From Drosophila persimilis (taxonomy: Eukaryota; Arthropoda; Insecta; Diptera; Drosophilidae), in NCBI RefSeq assembly GCF_003286085.1, contig NW_020825294.1:3410001-3474000 (forward strand): a stretch of DNA of 64,000 bases, given 5' to 3'. Of the stretch, positions 1 through 14,500 are shown in pieces. Position 1 is the first letter of the stretch; each line of letters opens with the position of its first letter. Both the position numbers and the translations under genes were made by a program. Below the pieces are notes generated by a model. That model did not search any database and was not told the DNA's origin. It saw only the letters and a list, made by a program, of their open reading frames with translations.

Positions 1-1212
1 TACCTAAGCAGCAACGACAATAACCACTATGAAACATGCGTTAATTGCTCAGAGACGGGGATACGGACTGATGCTGTTGCTACTGGCTGCTATGGGTGCT
101 ACTTGGGACACCGCTTGGGGCCTGGGGTACCTCGGGCACGGTGACAAAATTAAACTTAATTGTTTTATGACAGGCCTGGACCGCCGTCAGGCACTCTGGA
201 GTCTGTGTTTCGGTCTGTGTAGCCTATGGTTAGCTGGATGGAATGGTTGGGGAGGCTTTTGATTCAAACTTGGAATCAGAGTCACCGCCAGAGGAGCCTC
301 CACTCCAGTGACAGGCAGCTTCCAAGGCGGACAGCGGCACAAACAGTTGACATTTTTTAGGGTCTTTAGCTGCGTTTCTTTGTTTAGTTTTTTTTTCTCT
401 TTTTTTTGTTTAATTGTTTTTCTTGTAAACTATTTTTGTTGCTTGGCGTTTTTTCTTCAGTTTGTCGCAGCTCCCATTTTATAATATTTATTAAAAAATG
501 TTTTACCCAGAAGTCGAGATTTTGTGTAACGAAGCAGAGCACAGCAGGTGCTCTCCGGCCAGCTCTGGGTTATGGACCCCAGCTCCGAAGGCGGCCAGGC
601 CACATTTCTATCATTGTTTTAAGGTAAACTTTAAGCATTTTCATGTCAATCAGACTAGAGGAGAGCTGGAGCCCAAAGGAGTCTTTAGCTTAATGAAAGG
701 AAAAGGTTTTTAGCTTTTTGTTATTTGTGGAAATCATTTAGTTGACTATTTGTCTTAAAATGCTTTAATGAAGTTCCTTAAGCGTTGCACAAGCGGTTGA
801 GAGAAGTGAATGGCAGGGATCTTTGGGGGAGTTGGTCTAGATCGGGACATGGATTGGATTTCAGACATTGGAATATTATAGTCTGAATATTTGATATCTG
901 GTATTAACTATCAGCTATCTATTGAGACTAAAGGAAACCCCTGACCACCTTGAATCCAATATCAATGATTTTCCTAATGAAGAATTTTAATGAGATAAAA
1001 TAGCCATTGCTATGAGAGGTTAATACATTTCGACATTAATTTGTGCTGTTTAATGCCGACCTAAATTCCTATTGAACCGTTTTTCCAGAGTTTCTTTTAC
1101 AGCTAACCGCTAGAGGAAAGGAAGTCAGACAGACTTCTGTCCATCAGACGACAATATCTCTTAGCTGATTGTCATTTGTCAAAAGGGTTGGGAGGGAGTT
1201 GGGAAGCCTGAG

Positions 1213-1237
1213 TGGATGGATAGATGGATGGATGGAC
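1213..1237. repeat. GGAT/GATA tetranucleotide microsatellite
   Basis: Short run of GGAT units with one GATA interruption. It lies in non-coding DNA. Confidence 0.85.
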
Positions 1238-3132
1238 AGATCGAGGGGAAACAAAAAATAAAATCGCCCAATTAGCGACACAGTTAAACGTCAACATCCT
1301 CACGGCTTCACATCCGGAGGAGCTGCCCAGCCTGTTTCTGTCCCACTGTGACACTGTCTGCCTGTCTGCCCTGTCTCTGTCACTGCCTGTCTGTCTCTCT
1401 CACTTCTCATATGTAACCTGTGACGGTTACATTTTCGCCGTCAATCAGCGGGCGCCTGCCTCAAAAAATGCGGAACCGACAAAAAGCCGCAATAAAAACC
1501 CAACCAGACAACCGCCAAGACACCGTCCTGGGGGCTGTCGTCTTCGATTGCCGAGCCTTTGGCGCAATTAGCCGACAATTATCATTTCGAACACAAATGG
1601 ATCAGATCAGTTCAGTTCAGAGCATAGTGACGATGGTGGTCTCTGTTTGGCACTCGGCACTAGTGACTGTGAAATTGGGTTTATTGAGTCGCTAAAACAT
1701 TTTACAAATGTCACGAGTCTCAAATTTATTTATTCATGTTTTACAGCCTCAACGAACAATGCAATCGACGTTTTCATTAGCGTCATCATAAAAACACTAA
1801 AACAAAAATGGTAAAAATGGTAAACAAATGTTGGAGACACAACGAATATTCGAATATTGTGTAGCAATATTTCATTTGATCGAGAAGCTACCGTTTCTCG
1901 AGACAAATCCATGGTCTGTTTGTGGACAAAGCCGGCCTATTGTCCATCGATCGAGGCTTTTGTGGGCGCCCTGTTATCGAGTCTCGGGTCTCGAATTTCC
2001 AGTGACGTATAACTGATTAACACCCAGTTTTATTTTCCGGGGGTTTCTGTTTATGATTCTGTTATTTGACTTAGTTATTTAATACGTTTTTGCCGCCTGA
2101 GTAGCCGGAACTAAAGGTGCCATCAATGTGGGGTGAAATGAAGTGAAGTGCATTTATGGCCAAACACTTTCTTCGCTTCGAAAAGCGAAACTTTTGATGG
2201 ATGGCACTTCTTGCAAAGGGGTATTTGAGAATGACGCCATGGTCGTAAGAGGTTGTGTCAATATAATGGCTTTCGAGATGCGGTGAAGATGGGTAAACGT
2301 GCAGAATACCAAGAATATTTCAAAGACGTTTGGAGTTATGTGAAGACAAAAATGCTTCGAAAGTGCTATTGCAGCACCCTCCATAAAAAACCTCTGTCAA
2401 CAGAGAAGAGCTTAGAACGTGATATCCAGTAGAGGTTTTACTATCGGAGGTTAAACATACCTATAGTCTTTTACAATCCACCATCATTTAAAGCTACCAT
2501 TGACCACCTTTTTATTCTATACTTGGCGTGAACCTTAACTAAACTTTCACTCTTTCATGCAGCCAGCAGCAACCATCCTTTGAAAGATACTACCACCAGC
2601 CATTCACAACCATGCCATTCAATTTTATGCACTAAACCTGTCAATAATTCACTGATGCATCATCACTCAAATCCCCCAAGCAGCAATTGGAACATTTAAT
2701 TAATTTAATTAACTAAAGGATTAACTGCTGAGATCGAAAATGCCCAGAGGGAGGAATGTGAATTGCTTGGAACCAGAGGCGCACATCAATAAGTACTAGT
2801 ACTAGCTGCTACTACTAGCTTCCTCATCGGCAAAACTCCAATGTGAAGTCAGAGATGGAGCTGAAGCTGAAACTGTAGCTGTAGCTGGGAAGCTGGGAGC
2901 TAATCAAGCGGCATTCAGGCAATGGCAACGCTTTGCTATGCAGTCAGCACGCTTTATAAAATAATGATTGGGGTAGGCGAGTAGGCGGGTAGGCGGAGTA
3001 CGGTCAAAGAGGGAGTTTGGGAACCGATCCATCCTCCTTTTGATTGCACCCGTAAGTGCCATATTGTCACCGTTTGATCAATCAAACCAGCCGCCGCGAG
3101 GAGGCATGGCATTGCATTGAGGAGACGCTACC

Positions 3133-3166
3133 GACAGACAGACACACAGACAGACAGACAGACAGA
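3133..3166. repeat. GACA microsatellite
   Basis: Run of GACA units interrupted once by CACA. Non-coding. Confidence 0.9.
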
Positions 3167-6100
3167 TCGTAAATGTAACTCAATCCCCATTGATGATTGT
3201 TGCGTAACTTGTTTCCACTCGATGCTGCAGTTGCAGTTGCAATTAGCTTTCAATCTCCCAGCTTTGCTTGGGTCGATCGGTTCGTTCTGCTCTTTTGCTC
3301 ATCGATGCTGAGCTGCTGGGCTGCTGGGTCCTTCGCTAATTGACAATATTTATGAACACGTACGCATTTTATCGCCCCCAGTCCCGTAATTGGGAACGAG
3401 CGCCGTCGTCGCCCACAGCTGCTGCCGCTGCTGCTGCTGCTGCTGCTGGGCCAATTATTTTCATCAAAATTGTTGACAGTCTTCAACGTGCCACAATGAA
3501 GAGATCTGCGCGATCTTAGCGATCTCCCAGTGCCCGTGCCCCCAACTCCTTCGCTCCGTACCACGTTTTGGTTATACGAATGCCAAACTGTGCCATAAAT
3601 TGTCACTAGATGAGAGATCTCTCTGGATTCTATGGGGCGGCAGCAGGTCTTGACTTGCACTGCGCTGCCCACTGTTCACCGTTTGCCGTTTTCTCAGTTT
3701 TGCTGTTTAATTAAATTTACTTTAATTGCACATAAAAGCATTCTTTGTGCTTTTTTTTTCGTATTCAAACAAGTTCCATTTTGTGTGTGTTCGAGCACAA
3801 AAAGTAGTTTCTGCTGGTTGACAGACGTCGAAGTGCTTCCAGCCAGATGATAGACATTAACCTCTGGGGCGAGAACTCTGTGTGCGTCACATGGGACACA
3901 TTTACGTAAAGAATAGAATCCCCATTATATTCTTAATGGCAAGTGACAAATGTGAGATATGTTTATGGTGGAATAAACAGAAAAATGTGCTCCTAACGAA
4001 ACGAATATGAGGTACCTAGAACGAAAACGGGTGCGAAGTAATAATCATAATCATATGAGAAAAACTTCGATTAGTTCCACCAAGAAGTTTGGGTAATGAA
4101 AGGTGCATACATCTGTGTTCTAAATTATGAAGTATTGGTATAATCAGGCATATATTTTCCTGTTATATAAAATAGCCAGGGGTTTGGGTGTGCTACTCTT
4201 GGGATCCCATTCGAACGCTGTGCGCCTCAACCAAATATAATGGCAATGGCTTGTTCCCAATTGCTTAAATACCCATTTGTATCTCTTGGCTGTTCGGTTT
4301 TAGATTCTTTTGAAAGCAGATTTCCTTGGTCTTGATTACTTAGAAGGGAAGGCACCTTAAAGTTTGACCCTAATTGAGTTGAATACTCGCACAAATAAAC
4401 TCCAACTCGCAGATTGATTTCTGTCCAACACGGAGATTGATCTACGAGAGGGATTCAAAGTAGAGCGGGGCTTCCGTTTAATTTTGTTAAGCCCAGAAAC
4501 CCACCAAGTACATTTCGTTTGAAATTCAATTAAAGAATCCAGTCGTATGACCTTCCATATGCAACTTCACGATCGTTCTCCTAACTCTTTTTTTTTGGGA
4601 GGGGGCCATAAAGTCAGAGCTACTGGATGGGCCATGCATAAACAGTTTTATTCGTTTCTGGTCTTTGTACTCAACAATAATGTAGGGGTTTGTGTGCATT
4701 GGATAAACGAAAATTGAAATTATAAAACAATTAAAGGCGGTCAACGTCAACGGCAACTTGTACGAGTGCGCTCCGCTCGTATGAATGTAGGGAATGGCTA
4801 ATTAAATGTAATTAATTTTCACATGCCTCAAAATTAAATGCATTTAAATCAAAGAGAGCCGAGAGAGTGCGAGCTTTATATACGAGTATACTATAGCGTA
4901 TGCTTTAATAGCCCCCGACGACTGACTCTTAAAAGTGATTTAAAAAGTTTCATTAAGATAAACAGCAACAACCACAAAGTGTTATAGCAATTTAAATTTT
5001 AATTTAAGCTCACAGTGGCTGGCTGGCTATGACAACAGGTGAATAAACCATGGGTCAGAAAAAAAAAAACTAAACTACAGAGAAAAGATCAGGCTAAAAA
5101 ATAACATCTTGGGGCCATTTACCGTTGCGCCCTCGAGGCGTGGCCGACTATCTGTGGTTTCATTTTATTTTCGAGGGCATCCTCCTCTCTCCAACAACAT
5201 ATTAATGGCCCGACCAACCATTTCAGACAAACAAATTGTCGGCTACTGTCGGATGCCATGGGATCCCATGTCTCTCCCCTTTTTTGAGGTTGGCTTGGCT
5301 TTCTCGCTCGTAACAAGAGATCTTCCAACAAGAAACCAAGCCGAAATTCAAGGGAAAAAATGGCGTTTAACTGTAACTCGCGCAATGTGAAACATTTTCG
5401 GGTCAGGTGCACAGGCCCCAGACTCCCCAGAGATTTCACCAACCTGTGTCCCAGACAACGCCCCAAAAGTTTTTTTTTTGGCTTTGGTTTCTGTTCGTTG
5501 GGTCCATTATCTTACGGTAATATCACTCATAAAGCGTTGTCTGTTTGCGGCTGCTGGTGCGCCACCATCACACATCAACATCTCCATGATTCATGATCAT
5601 CGTCCGCCGGTCAACCTTCGCGATCTCTAGCGAACAAGTACAACATATAGCAACTTCAGCTCGTTATGGTTTCCTCTACACACACGTACGAGTATCTCCC
5701 TCTTTTCATTATTTTTTGGTGCTTTTGGTGTTACTTTTTCGTTTGGCTCTTGCGCAGATTTATGTTCGAGTTGTTCATTTTGATTGGTAAGCTCTTGTTG
5801 AGGTGTTTTTCATTTATTTGTTCGTTTATTTTGCCTTTTGTGTATGTATTTCTTTGAGGTTTATTGCAAGACATTTATTTTGGTGTCTCGTTGTCTTTGG
5901 TTTCGGCTGCAATTTCCGGTTAAGCAGCACATTCCAGTCGGCCATTTTGCAGCCGAATGAGAGGTAGGAAGCTTTTAAGAAGTATCTTTTGTTTGAGTTA
6001 TAGATATTTTTTTACGGATAAGGCACTTTGTTTTAAGAGAGCTCTAAAAATTTACCATTTAAAATCAATTTTCAAAAACTTAAAGCTGTCGAAAGGACAC

Positions 6101-8530
6101 TAGGATCTACTATATCCGTGTTATACCATACTCTATATTTATAATTAGAATTTGAAGTATCCCTACAATATCTAAAAATTATAAACGCCCAAAAAGTCAT
6201 GCACATTATTAGGAAAATGTATCATCCCACAACAACGTTATCTGTCATATGAAACATTTACCACTTAGTAAGACGAGAACCGTTCCAACCGCACCACAAA
6301 GCCCCATGCCATAATGCACTCGTAATGCGACTCGTGCCCCCGCTCAGAGGAGGGGAAGGGAGGGATGGAGGGGGCCAGGTTGGGAGCAGAGGATTACGGG
6401 AGCGAGGCCTTAAAACGCGCGTTAATTAGCCGTACGTGAGGAGTGCGTTTGTCAAGCGGTTAAATGGGCAACGACTGCTACCCTCCGCTCTGCGCGGTTC
6501 AGAAATTTTATCAAAAAACTCAAATCAGTTACAGCAAAAGCTCACCTGCAACAATGACAAGTGTTGATGACGATGAACGATGAACGAGGTATGGGGTCCG
6601 AGATAATCGTACGCCGTACGTGGACGTGGACGTGGACGGGGAGTGACGAGACAGAGACCCAACTGTGTGTGTGGAGGTCTGACTTGACCCGTGTCCACCA
6701 TTCGTTAAGCTTGGCTATAAAACAAAATGAAAAATGTTGTTGCAAAACAAAAAACAAACTGAAAAAAAAAAAAGAAAAAACACAGACTCTGAAACACTTG
6801 TATCCCATCAAGTACTGGGGAGGAATGGGGGTTAAGTGGAGGGCATCGAAGGAGCTGCTCTATTAGATTTAAACGTAATGATTAAACCACAGTCAGACAG
6901 AGACTCCAGTGCAAGTGCAATCAATTCTGGAAAAGTTCCAGAGCTCTGACCCCAGGCAATCCATTATCCTTGACCTTTCGTTTATTTACACGATTGTTCT
7001 GTTCTGTCCGTGGCATGTACGGGATTTACATATTTCACAGTTCTCTTTAGCTACGAGTACGCGTACCAATTAAAAGCAATGCTGGAGATTGTTGAAGCAT
7101 AGGAATTTTTATGGGCTATGAGGTCAGGGAAACAACCACAAAACAGAAAGGGGATCGGGAAGAATGTTTAGGAGTCAGTGTGATTTTGCTTGAAGAACAT
7201 ACCGTATAGCCTGGGTTGTGATTTCTTGTTTTCTATGCCATAGGCCGTGGGATACTCATAGATTCCTGGAAAAGATAAGTAGATAGATTATTAAAACTAT
7301 TATTGTACTGAATATATTTCAATAATACTCTTTCTGTTCCAGTTCTTGCATTCCGAAGTCACCAATCCAGTCCAGTTCTTTATAAATTACAGCCACTCCT
7401 AAAATTATGCCACCAATAAACGCAAACCCATTTAGCCAAGCTAACACCCGAATGGAAGAATACTACGATATCTAAATTCTTTTCAAATGAATTGCTTTAC
7501 TTTAACTTGTTTTTTTTTTGTTTAACACAAGAGCACGTACAGTTACGGGTATTACTGTAATGTTATTTATAAACTTCATTTAATTTACGCTTAAATTCTA
7601 CCAAATATTTACAAATATCATTCGTGTGTAAGTGGGATTGTGTTTATCAGTGTGTTTGTTTGAGTGTAGATCCGTCTAAGTACTAGATTAATTGTGAGTT
7701 TCGTAAGTTTCTCAAGCCAAACATTTAGTAAAATGATGAAAAATATTTGCAGCATTTGATGAATAATTTGTTTCGTTGGATCGTTTTCGATCTGATCGAT
7801 TTCTTATACCATGGGCTAAAAGCGAGTGCGAAGGCTTTATCCTTGTACATATATATGGAAGGAACAATGGACGACATTATCTCACAGTTATGCGTGTTGT
7901 GTGTGCTCATGTTGTGTTCGAGTGTCTGTGTGTCTGTTTGATTGCTTCAGTTTGTATATGTATGTATATCATTATTCTTTCAGTGGCAACATAAATGCAA
8001 AACGTAACACTTTCAACACTTTTCGTGCTGTAACAAATTTCCCTTTACGGCTAAATGCTAAACAACATTAACTACCAAAAAACACATCAACTGCTAAAAC
8101 GCTAAACAAAAATTCGTTTCACAATTATTCTTCTTCAAATATGTTTGGTATTTGTTTGCTTTTTTTTTTTGGCTAAGATTTCTGCGATTTCGATTACAGT
8201 GGGTGCAAAATACTATGGCATTGTGTTTAGAGATCCATTCAGTTAGCAATTCCACACAAAATTGATATAGAAATGGATTTCCTTCAACATCTTCGCTTTC
8301 TGTTGATAGCTTTAGATAGATTTCTTTTGCTTTCTACTACTAGGTTTAGTTAATTAGTTGCTTCCAACTCTGGACAAGACACACATTCAGCAAATTTGCT
8401 CACATACGAGTATCATCGGTAACTTTGACTAAAACTCAGCTAAGTAGATGGAGAGAGTGGGTGCATAGAAAACTATTTACAAAGTGCGTGTTTGTGTGTG
8501 GCTGCTAATCAATCTCTACTTTTGAGAAGC

Positions 8531-11500
8531 CTAGTCATCTGTGTGCGGATGTGGATGATGATACTGCTGCTGTTGATATTGATAGTGATGCTGCATCGAT
8601 GTGCCTGCCTGGCTCGATGTCGATGTGGGTGCTGTCGTTGTAGATACGTTTGCTGTTGCAGGCTTGATCGCAGGTTGGAGATCCTCAATTTGAATCAATT
8701 GTTCGATGGGTATAAGAGAGAGTTCACCTCCCACTGCCTGGGGAATCGGCAGCTTAGCCAGAGCCTACAGTTAGTTGGTTAGTCGGTTAGTTAGTTAGTG
8801 ATTAGTTTCAGTGTAGTTGCGTTAGCTTAGTTTGTCCTACCTTGGCATGCTCTACGGCTATGGTGGCTGCCTTTTCAGCCTCCCTTTGTCTTCGTTCCTT
8901 CAGTTTTAGCGAGAATATAGCCACAGATCTCGCACTTTTCACCAGCTTTTGCTTGAGGCGCGATTTCTTGGCCGCCAATTCAGCGGCTAGAAAGCAACAA
9001 AAATCAAGAGACTATAAATTAAAGATCCAAATCAATTTATCTTCATTGAACATACCCTTGGCTTCATCATCTACAGCGCCCGCTGATGTGGAGGCTGCGG
9101 CTGCCTCTTCTTTTTCCTTCTCCTTCTCTCTTTCCTTCTCCTTTTCCCTTTCCTTCTCCTTTTGCTTCTCCTTTTCTTTCTCCTCTTTTCTCTCCTTTTC
9201 TTTCTCCTCTTTCCTCTCCTTTTCTCGCTCCTTCTCCTCCTTCTTTTCTCTCTCCTTCTCCTCCTTTTCCAGTTTCTTCTGCTGCTTATGGGATGAGCTG
9301 GATGAGGAATTTGATAGGGCACCCACACTGGGCCTTGACTGGGAATTGCTGATGCTGCCCGCGGCTCCACCAGGTCCGGGCCCACTGGGACTGAAAACGC
9401 TGCCACCGCCGCCCGACGATGAGGAGGATGATGCCACTATATGCTGTTGTTGCTGCGAGGCTGGTGGGGTGGCCAACATACTGCCAGGAGCTCCCGTCTT
9501 CAGGGCCACATTGCTCCAGGATGGGGCGGGCTTTAAAACATCCGAGGTTTCGGCATTGTTTCCTAGTTCCTTTAGGTGAAGGATGACAGATGGTGCTTGT
9601 TATTATCTTGCTTGGGATTTCAAAGGATATACTATATTTTGCTCTAGAACTACACACATTGAAAGCGTTAGAAAGGAATAGGCTATGAGAGGATTGGTTG
9701 TATGGTGTAAGAAGTCCATGCCATTTGTTAGTGGGGTGGGTGAATGGATGAGAGGCCGGCATTGGTGTTTCAGTGTAAGAAAGCTGAATTCATGCCCAAT
9801 TAAATTTGGTTAAACATATTTTCTGTTTCCCAAAACGATATCAAACACGGGTACAACGGGCTATGTATGTATTACATATGAATGTATCTACTGCAATTAT
9901 CCAGCAAGTTCCAAGGAAACAACATCAAAAACACACACAGTTACACATCGAATAACAAACACATTCTGCTTATAAAGTAAATTTATCTGATTTTGGTTAT
10001 AATATTATTATATATTATACGTATTTGTATTTGTATCTCTGCACTACCTTGGCAATACAATCTATGCTTCTATGCAGATTCGGATTGTCGTTGACTTTTA
10101 AGCGTGACATCCATTCGGGTGCATGGAGTTTTATGTGTAGCTTGTCCTTTAAACGGCAAAAGTCGAGCGGGGGGAGGGTTAAGTTAGAGTGAGTACGTTT
10201 TTGGGTTAGTAGTGGGGATGTACTTGCTGGGTTTTGTGAATACAACTTCGGGAGGGGCTCAGTTACACTAGATCAAGGGTGTGCTATCACATTCTTAAGC
10301 GTTTTCTATGGCGCATTGAGCATTGAGGCTGTGGTACTATCTATATCTATCATCCTGAATATCTATTATCCTTTTTGGAACTGAAAGCAATTCTATTCAG
10401 TTTAAACGTAGTAGTTTTAATCATTTCGAGCACTAATCTTTGACTTTTTTCTTGTAGGTCTGTAATCCAGATAACTGGGAATTTGAATTGGAGATAACCA
10501 TCTAATTCTATTATAATTTATCTTCACCAAAATAATAGATTTCTTTTATATTCAAATATGATTCCATTCAAGATCTAACACTTTTTTAATATCTCTACTG
10601 GTAGATCTATGTTTTCAACGCTGACAAGTTGATTGAGAAATTCTATGACCCGAAAATAGTAACTAAATTGTTGGTTTAGCAGACTTAATGTTGTTATATT
10701 AATCACAGGTTGGTTAATAGTTGTTGGATTATTAAAGTGATCACAGGTATCGAGGTTTTTTTCAGTAAATGCAACAGTCTACAAACACAGATAGTACATT
10801 GAGCAGCTACAGACCGACACAGTCGACGGCTGTCTAAGGATACTCATGTGAATGGGTAGTAGAAGGAGAGTCTATAGAGTCTTCCTCAAGATCTTACACT
10901 CATGTTCAAATGCGTGGCACTCTCCGCAGATATTTTGCGCGTCTTAAACGGTGGTATCTCCGAGATCCTCTGTTGATGTTGCTGCTGCAGTTGTTGTTGT
11001 GGTTGATATTGCGCTGATAGTTGCCGCATCGTGGCACGCTGCGGACTGCTGCTGTTGCTGCTGCCAGTATGATCGGCAGAGTCGCTAGATTTCTTACGGA
11101 ACGGCGGTATTTCTGGCAAATGCATTGGTTGCATCCGGGCTGCATACGCGGCGGAGTTCAGGGCTAGCGTGCTGGCGGAAGCTCTGTGTGCCATGAAAAA
11201 AGCGAAGATATAAAATGTGTAAGAAAAAGAGTACAAAGAGAGGGAAAATAATTATAAGCTTGATATTAGTAAAGAATATTTAAATTCTCTATAACCAACA
11301 TTTATATGGGGTAAAAGCAGCTTTGCCAATTTCGAGAGTTTTGCATCACAATAAATTTTGAGGGCTTGGGAAAGGCATTAAACACAGCTAAACACACACA
11401 GAGAAAAAGAAGCACATCTGTTACAGATTTTAGTTTGATTTTACAGTTTATTTTTTTTATTAATATTATATCTGAGAATGTGTTCCATTGATCAAACTAA

Positions 11501-14500
11501 AACCTTTAACAGATCCATGAAATTACAGCATTAATCACAGTTTCCTTATGTAATTTTTTTTTTAAACACAACTATTTTTCTAGCCAGCCATCCAAAATTT
11601 ACCCGATTTGTTGCTGTTGTTTGGTCAATACGCTTAGATTTCGAACAGAATATCCAAGAAATGGTGGTATTTCCGGTATAAAGTGCTGAGATTTTCTAAC
11701 ACAACTTTTACAAGCTCTAAGGAATTATTTTATCAGAAATAATGCAGAATTAGTGAGTAAAAAATATAAAGAAAATAAATTTATAGTGAAGATTTTAGGA
11801 AACTTAAAGTAGTTCTTGAGAACATTTTTGTGCATGTTTTTCGAGCTGAAAGGTCAATTGGTGGCCATTAGAGGTTGCCCCAGCGCCGTGGCGTGTGCAG
11901 AATACTTACGATTTAAAGACCCACAAGCCATTTTTATTATTATTAATATTATAATGATGAGGCACTTACCCTCCATTCCCATCATGATGCAGACTGGATA
12001 GGGAGGCGCCTCCATGCGGTGGTGTCGACTCGTGCAGCGGTCTAATGAGTATGGTGCTGGTCTATAAAATGGTAAACCAAACATATATTTATAAAGTTAC
12101 ATGTGAAAGAGAGAAATTTTATTCGGTCACGAACCTGGGAGGGTGGGGAATCCGGCGATGAATCACGGTTCTCATAAATATTGACATCCGCCTCGATGTT
12201 GCGCCCATAACCGGAGGCCGAGAACTCGTGGCCATAGAGCAGCAAATCCTCGGCCACCTGACTCTCCATGGACTGATCGTGTGTGGTGTTGGCGCCGCTC
12301 TCCATTTGCAACATCCCGCCGGAGCCGTCATGTTCCGGTTGCGTAGAGGTGGTCGATTGCGGTGTCGGCGGGGTGGGACGTGGTGAGGTGCCCTTGCATT
12401 GCATTTCCCGTCGGCAATGCTCGGCTCGGGCTATTTCCGCTGCCAGCCAGGAAGGCAACTCGGGCAACAGCCAGGTGAGTGCCTGCCGCAGACCCAACAT
12501 GATGTGCTATGGAATATTTAGAATGTGAAAGCATCTGAAATGCATAGGCGTACTCCATTAATATTACTCACTTCGAGGGTAACAATCAGTATAATTGTCT
12601 GAGCTGTGGTTAGTCCTGGCCATAGCCTCGACACCTGACCAGAGAGCCCAATCAGAGCACAATTCACAATGACCGCTGCCAGGGAGAGAATACTCAAAGC
12701 ATTCTGCCAGGTGCCAATATTTGCCACACGCTGTCCAAACGGACGCTGATGCACATGTGCAAGCTTAAACGCATCCGACCGTATCTCCATGAGGTTGTTA
12801 ATCAGAGCACAGATGCCGGCCAAGGGAAAAGCAGCCGAAAAGAGCACCACATAACCCATCTGCACCAGCATCTCGAGATGATCGGAAAAGGTGCCATCGT
12901 ACTAAAAAGACAGATAGAGAAATCAGTAGATTTCAGTAAGCTGAAGCAACCGAACACAACCGACTTACTTTATACAACGAACTCTCAATCTCGGCCTGAC
13001 CAATATTCCTTTTACTTGCTTCTTGGCTTTGCTGATGGCTTTTTGTGGGCGTGCCAGCTGCCTCGGCCTTAAGCTCGGCCTCGGCTGTGGCCAATTCCTC
13101 GGCCAGACTCCGTGTCACATTCTGCGTGGGACTCAAGGCACCCCACATGTTGAAGCTCAATTTGGCCAATTTCCATTGCTCCACGAAATAGGGAATGGCC
13201 GATTCCCGTAGATTTCCAATTATTTGACGCGAGATGAGTAGACCAGCCAGTTGCTAAAGAAAAATATAAAGAATGTTAGAAGAGTTCCGCAAAAACTATA
13301 GGATATTTCTTACCTCTTTGAGCTTCTCTTCATCTCGCAAATAGAAGGCTATATAGAAGAGCGATAGAAAGGAGTTGACAAACTGGAAGAGCGCCACTTT
13401 GGCTATCAAATGATTCTCATATTTCGATTGCAGGCGATAGTTTTCTGTGTACAAAATAGTTACATTATAAAAGGTTTAAGAAGCATCAATAAAATATATA
13501 GTGTACCCTTATCATTCAGCCACACAGCCAGCTTAAAGTAAGCCTCATCCATGAGGGTAATGGCTCCTGCCAAAAGAACCTTGGGTATGACACTGAGACA
13601 GCACAGGACACTATCCTCCGGCAGCTTGGAGTCCCACCAGTCCTACGATGGAGAAATGTAGTAATACAGAAAATTAATATATTTCCTACAAATAAGATTA
13701 ACTGGCACACAAATAGGGAAAACATCAATATCAATCATCATAAGTTGAAGCCCACGCCTTTCTCTCTCTCTCTCTTACTTGCCACCTACTTTCCCCCAAC
13801 AATTTCCGTTTTTCCAAGTATACTTTTATCTTAATTAACCTGCAATTATTATTCATTCCCACACTTCCCTTTCTACTGTTAGTGGAATAGCATATTGAAT
13901 GTTTACGCAGCTAATTTAATTACATTACAAGCTACTTCCGTGTATTCACCAGGCGGCTTTCCGATTATTTTGTGGTTTCCTTCTGTACTACCTACAAAGT
14001 TGCCCCCTGAAACTCTCAAGTGTCTGCTGGAAACCACTCAAAATTACACTTTGGTGGCGTTAAAAGACAGTAATAATCCGTATTGTAGCCATTGTTGGTG
14101 CATAAAACAAAGGAGCATGCTCTTTTCGTTATTTAAGTACATATATACTCTTATAAATTATGTATATTAGTGGTATATTTTCAGTGAATGCTTCTGTGTA
14201 AGTATTTCTTTAGTTGCAATGCATAAATTTCCTCTTAATAAGCTTCGCGTTCGCCAAGGTAATTTATTTCCTTCCTTTGGTAGTTTTCTAATTTCATAAT
14301 TTGTCAGATGAGTGCAATATGCTTCAATGGATTTTAATTAGGTACCCGATGAGAGTGTGCTATAAAGTAGCCACCATTAAACTGCACCAATCTCTCATAG
14401 CCCATGCGACATACACACATTGTGGTCCTTTTATGCCTTACACATCCTGCAGCTAAACCACTAAACCTGGTGGAAATTCCGCCCAACGTTAACCAAAACT

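Larger units (their letters stand above)
1..8530. other. Non-coding stretch, no gene recognised
   Basis: I find no exon with homology or a convincing chain of splice sites here on either strand. Small open frames exist but none resembles a known protein. The stretch holds simple repeats, for example GATG/GATA at 1213-1237, GACA at 3133-3166, CTG runs near 3416-3447 and GTGGAC runs near 6618-6637. Several A or T runs are also present. It lies downstream of the minus-strand anoctamin gene, whose 3' UTR must occupy the right-hand end. An ATTAAA-type signal on the minus strand near 7577-7583 is one candidate for its end, but this is weak. Confidence 0.6.

Noticed and set aside
29-262. Plus-strand open frame with a hydrophobic start, at the left edge
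   Set aside because: No homology recognised, no splice context, Trp/Gly-rich composition unlike a typical protein. Probably chance.
8842-9579. Long plus-strand frame rich in Ser/Phe
   Set aside because: It is the antisense of the Lys/Glu-rich anoctamin exon; the composition is the mirror of that repeat.
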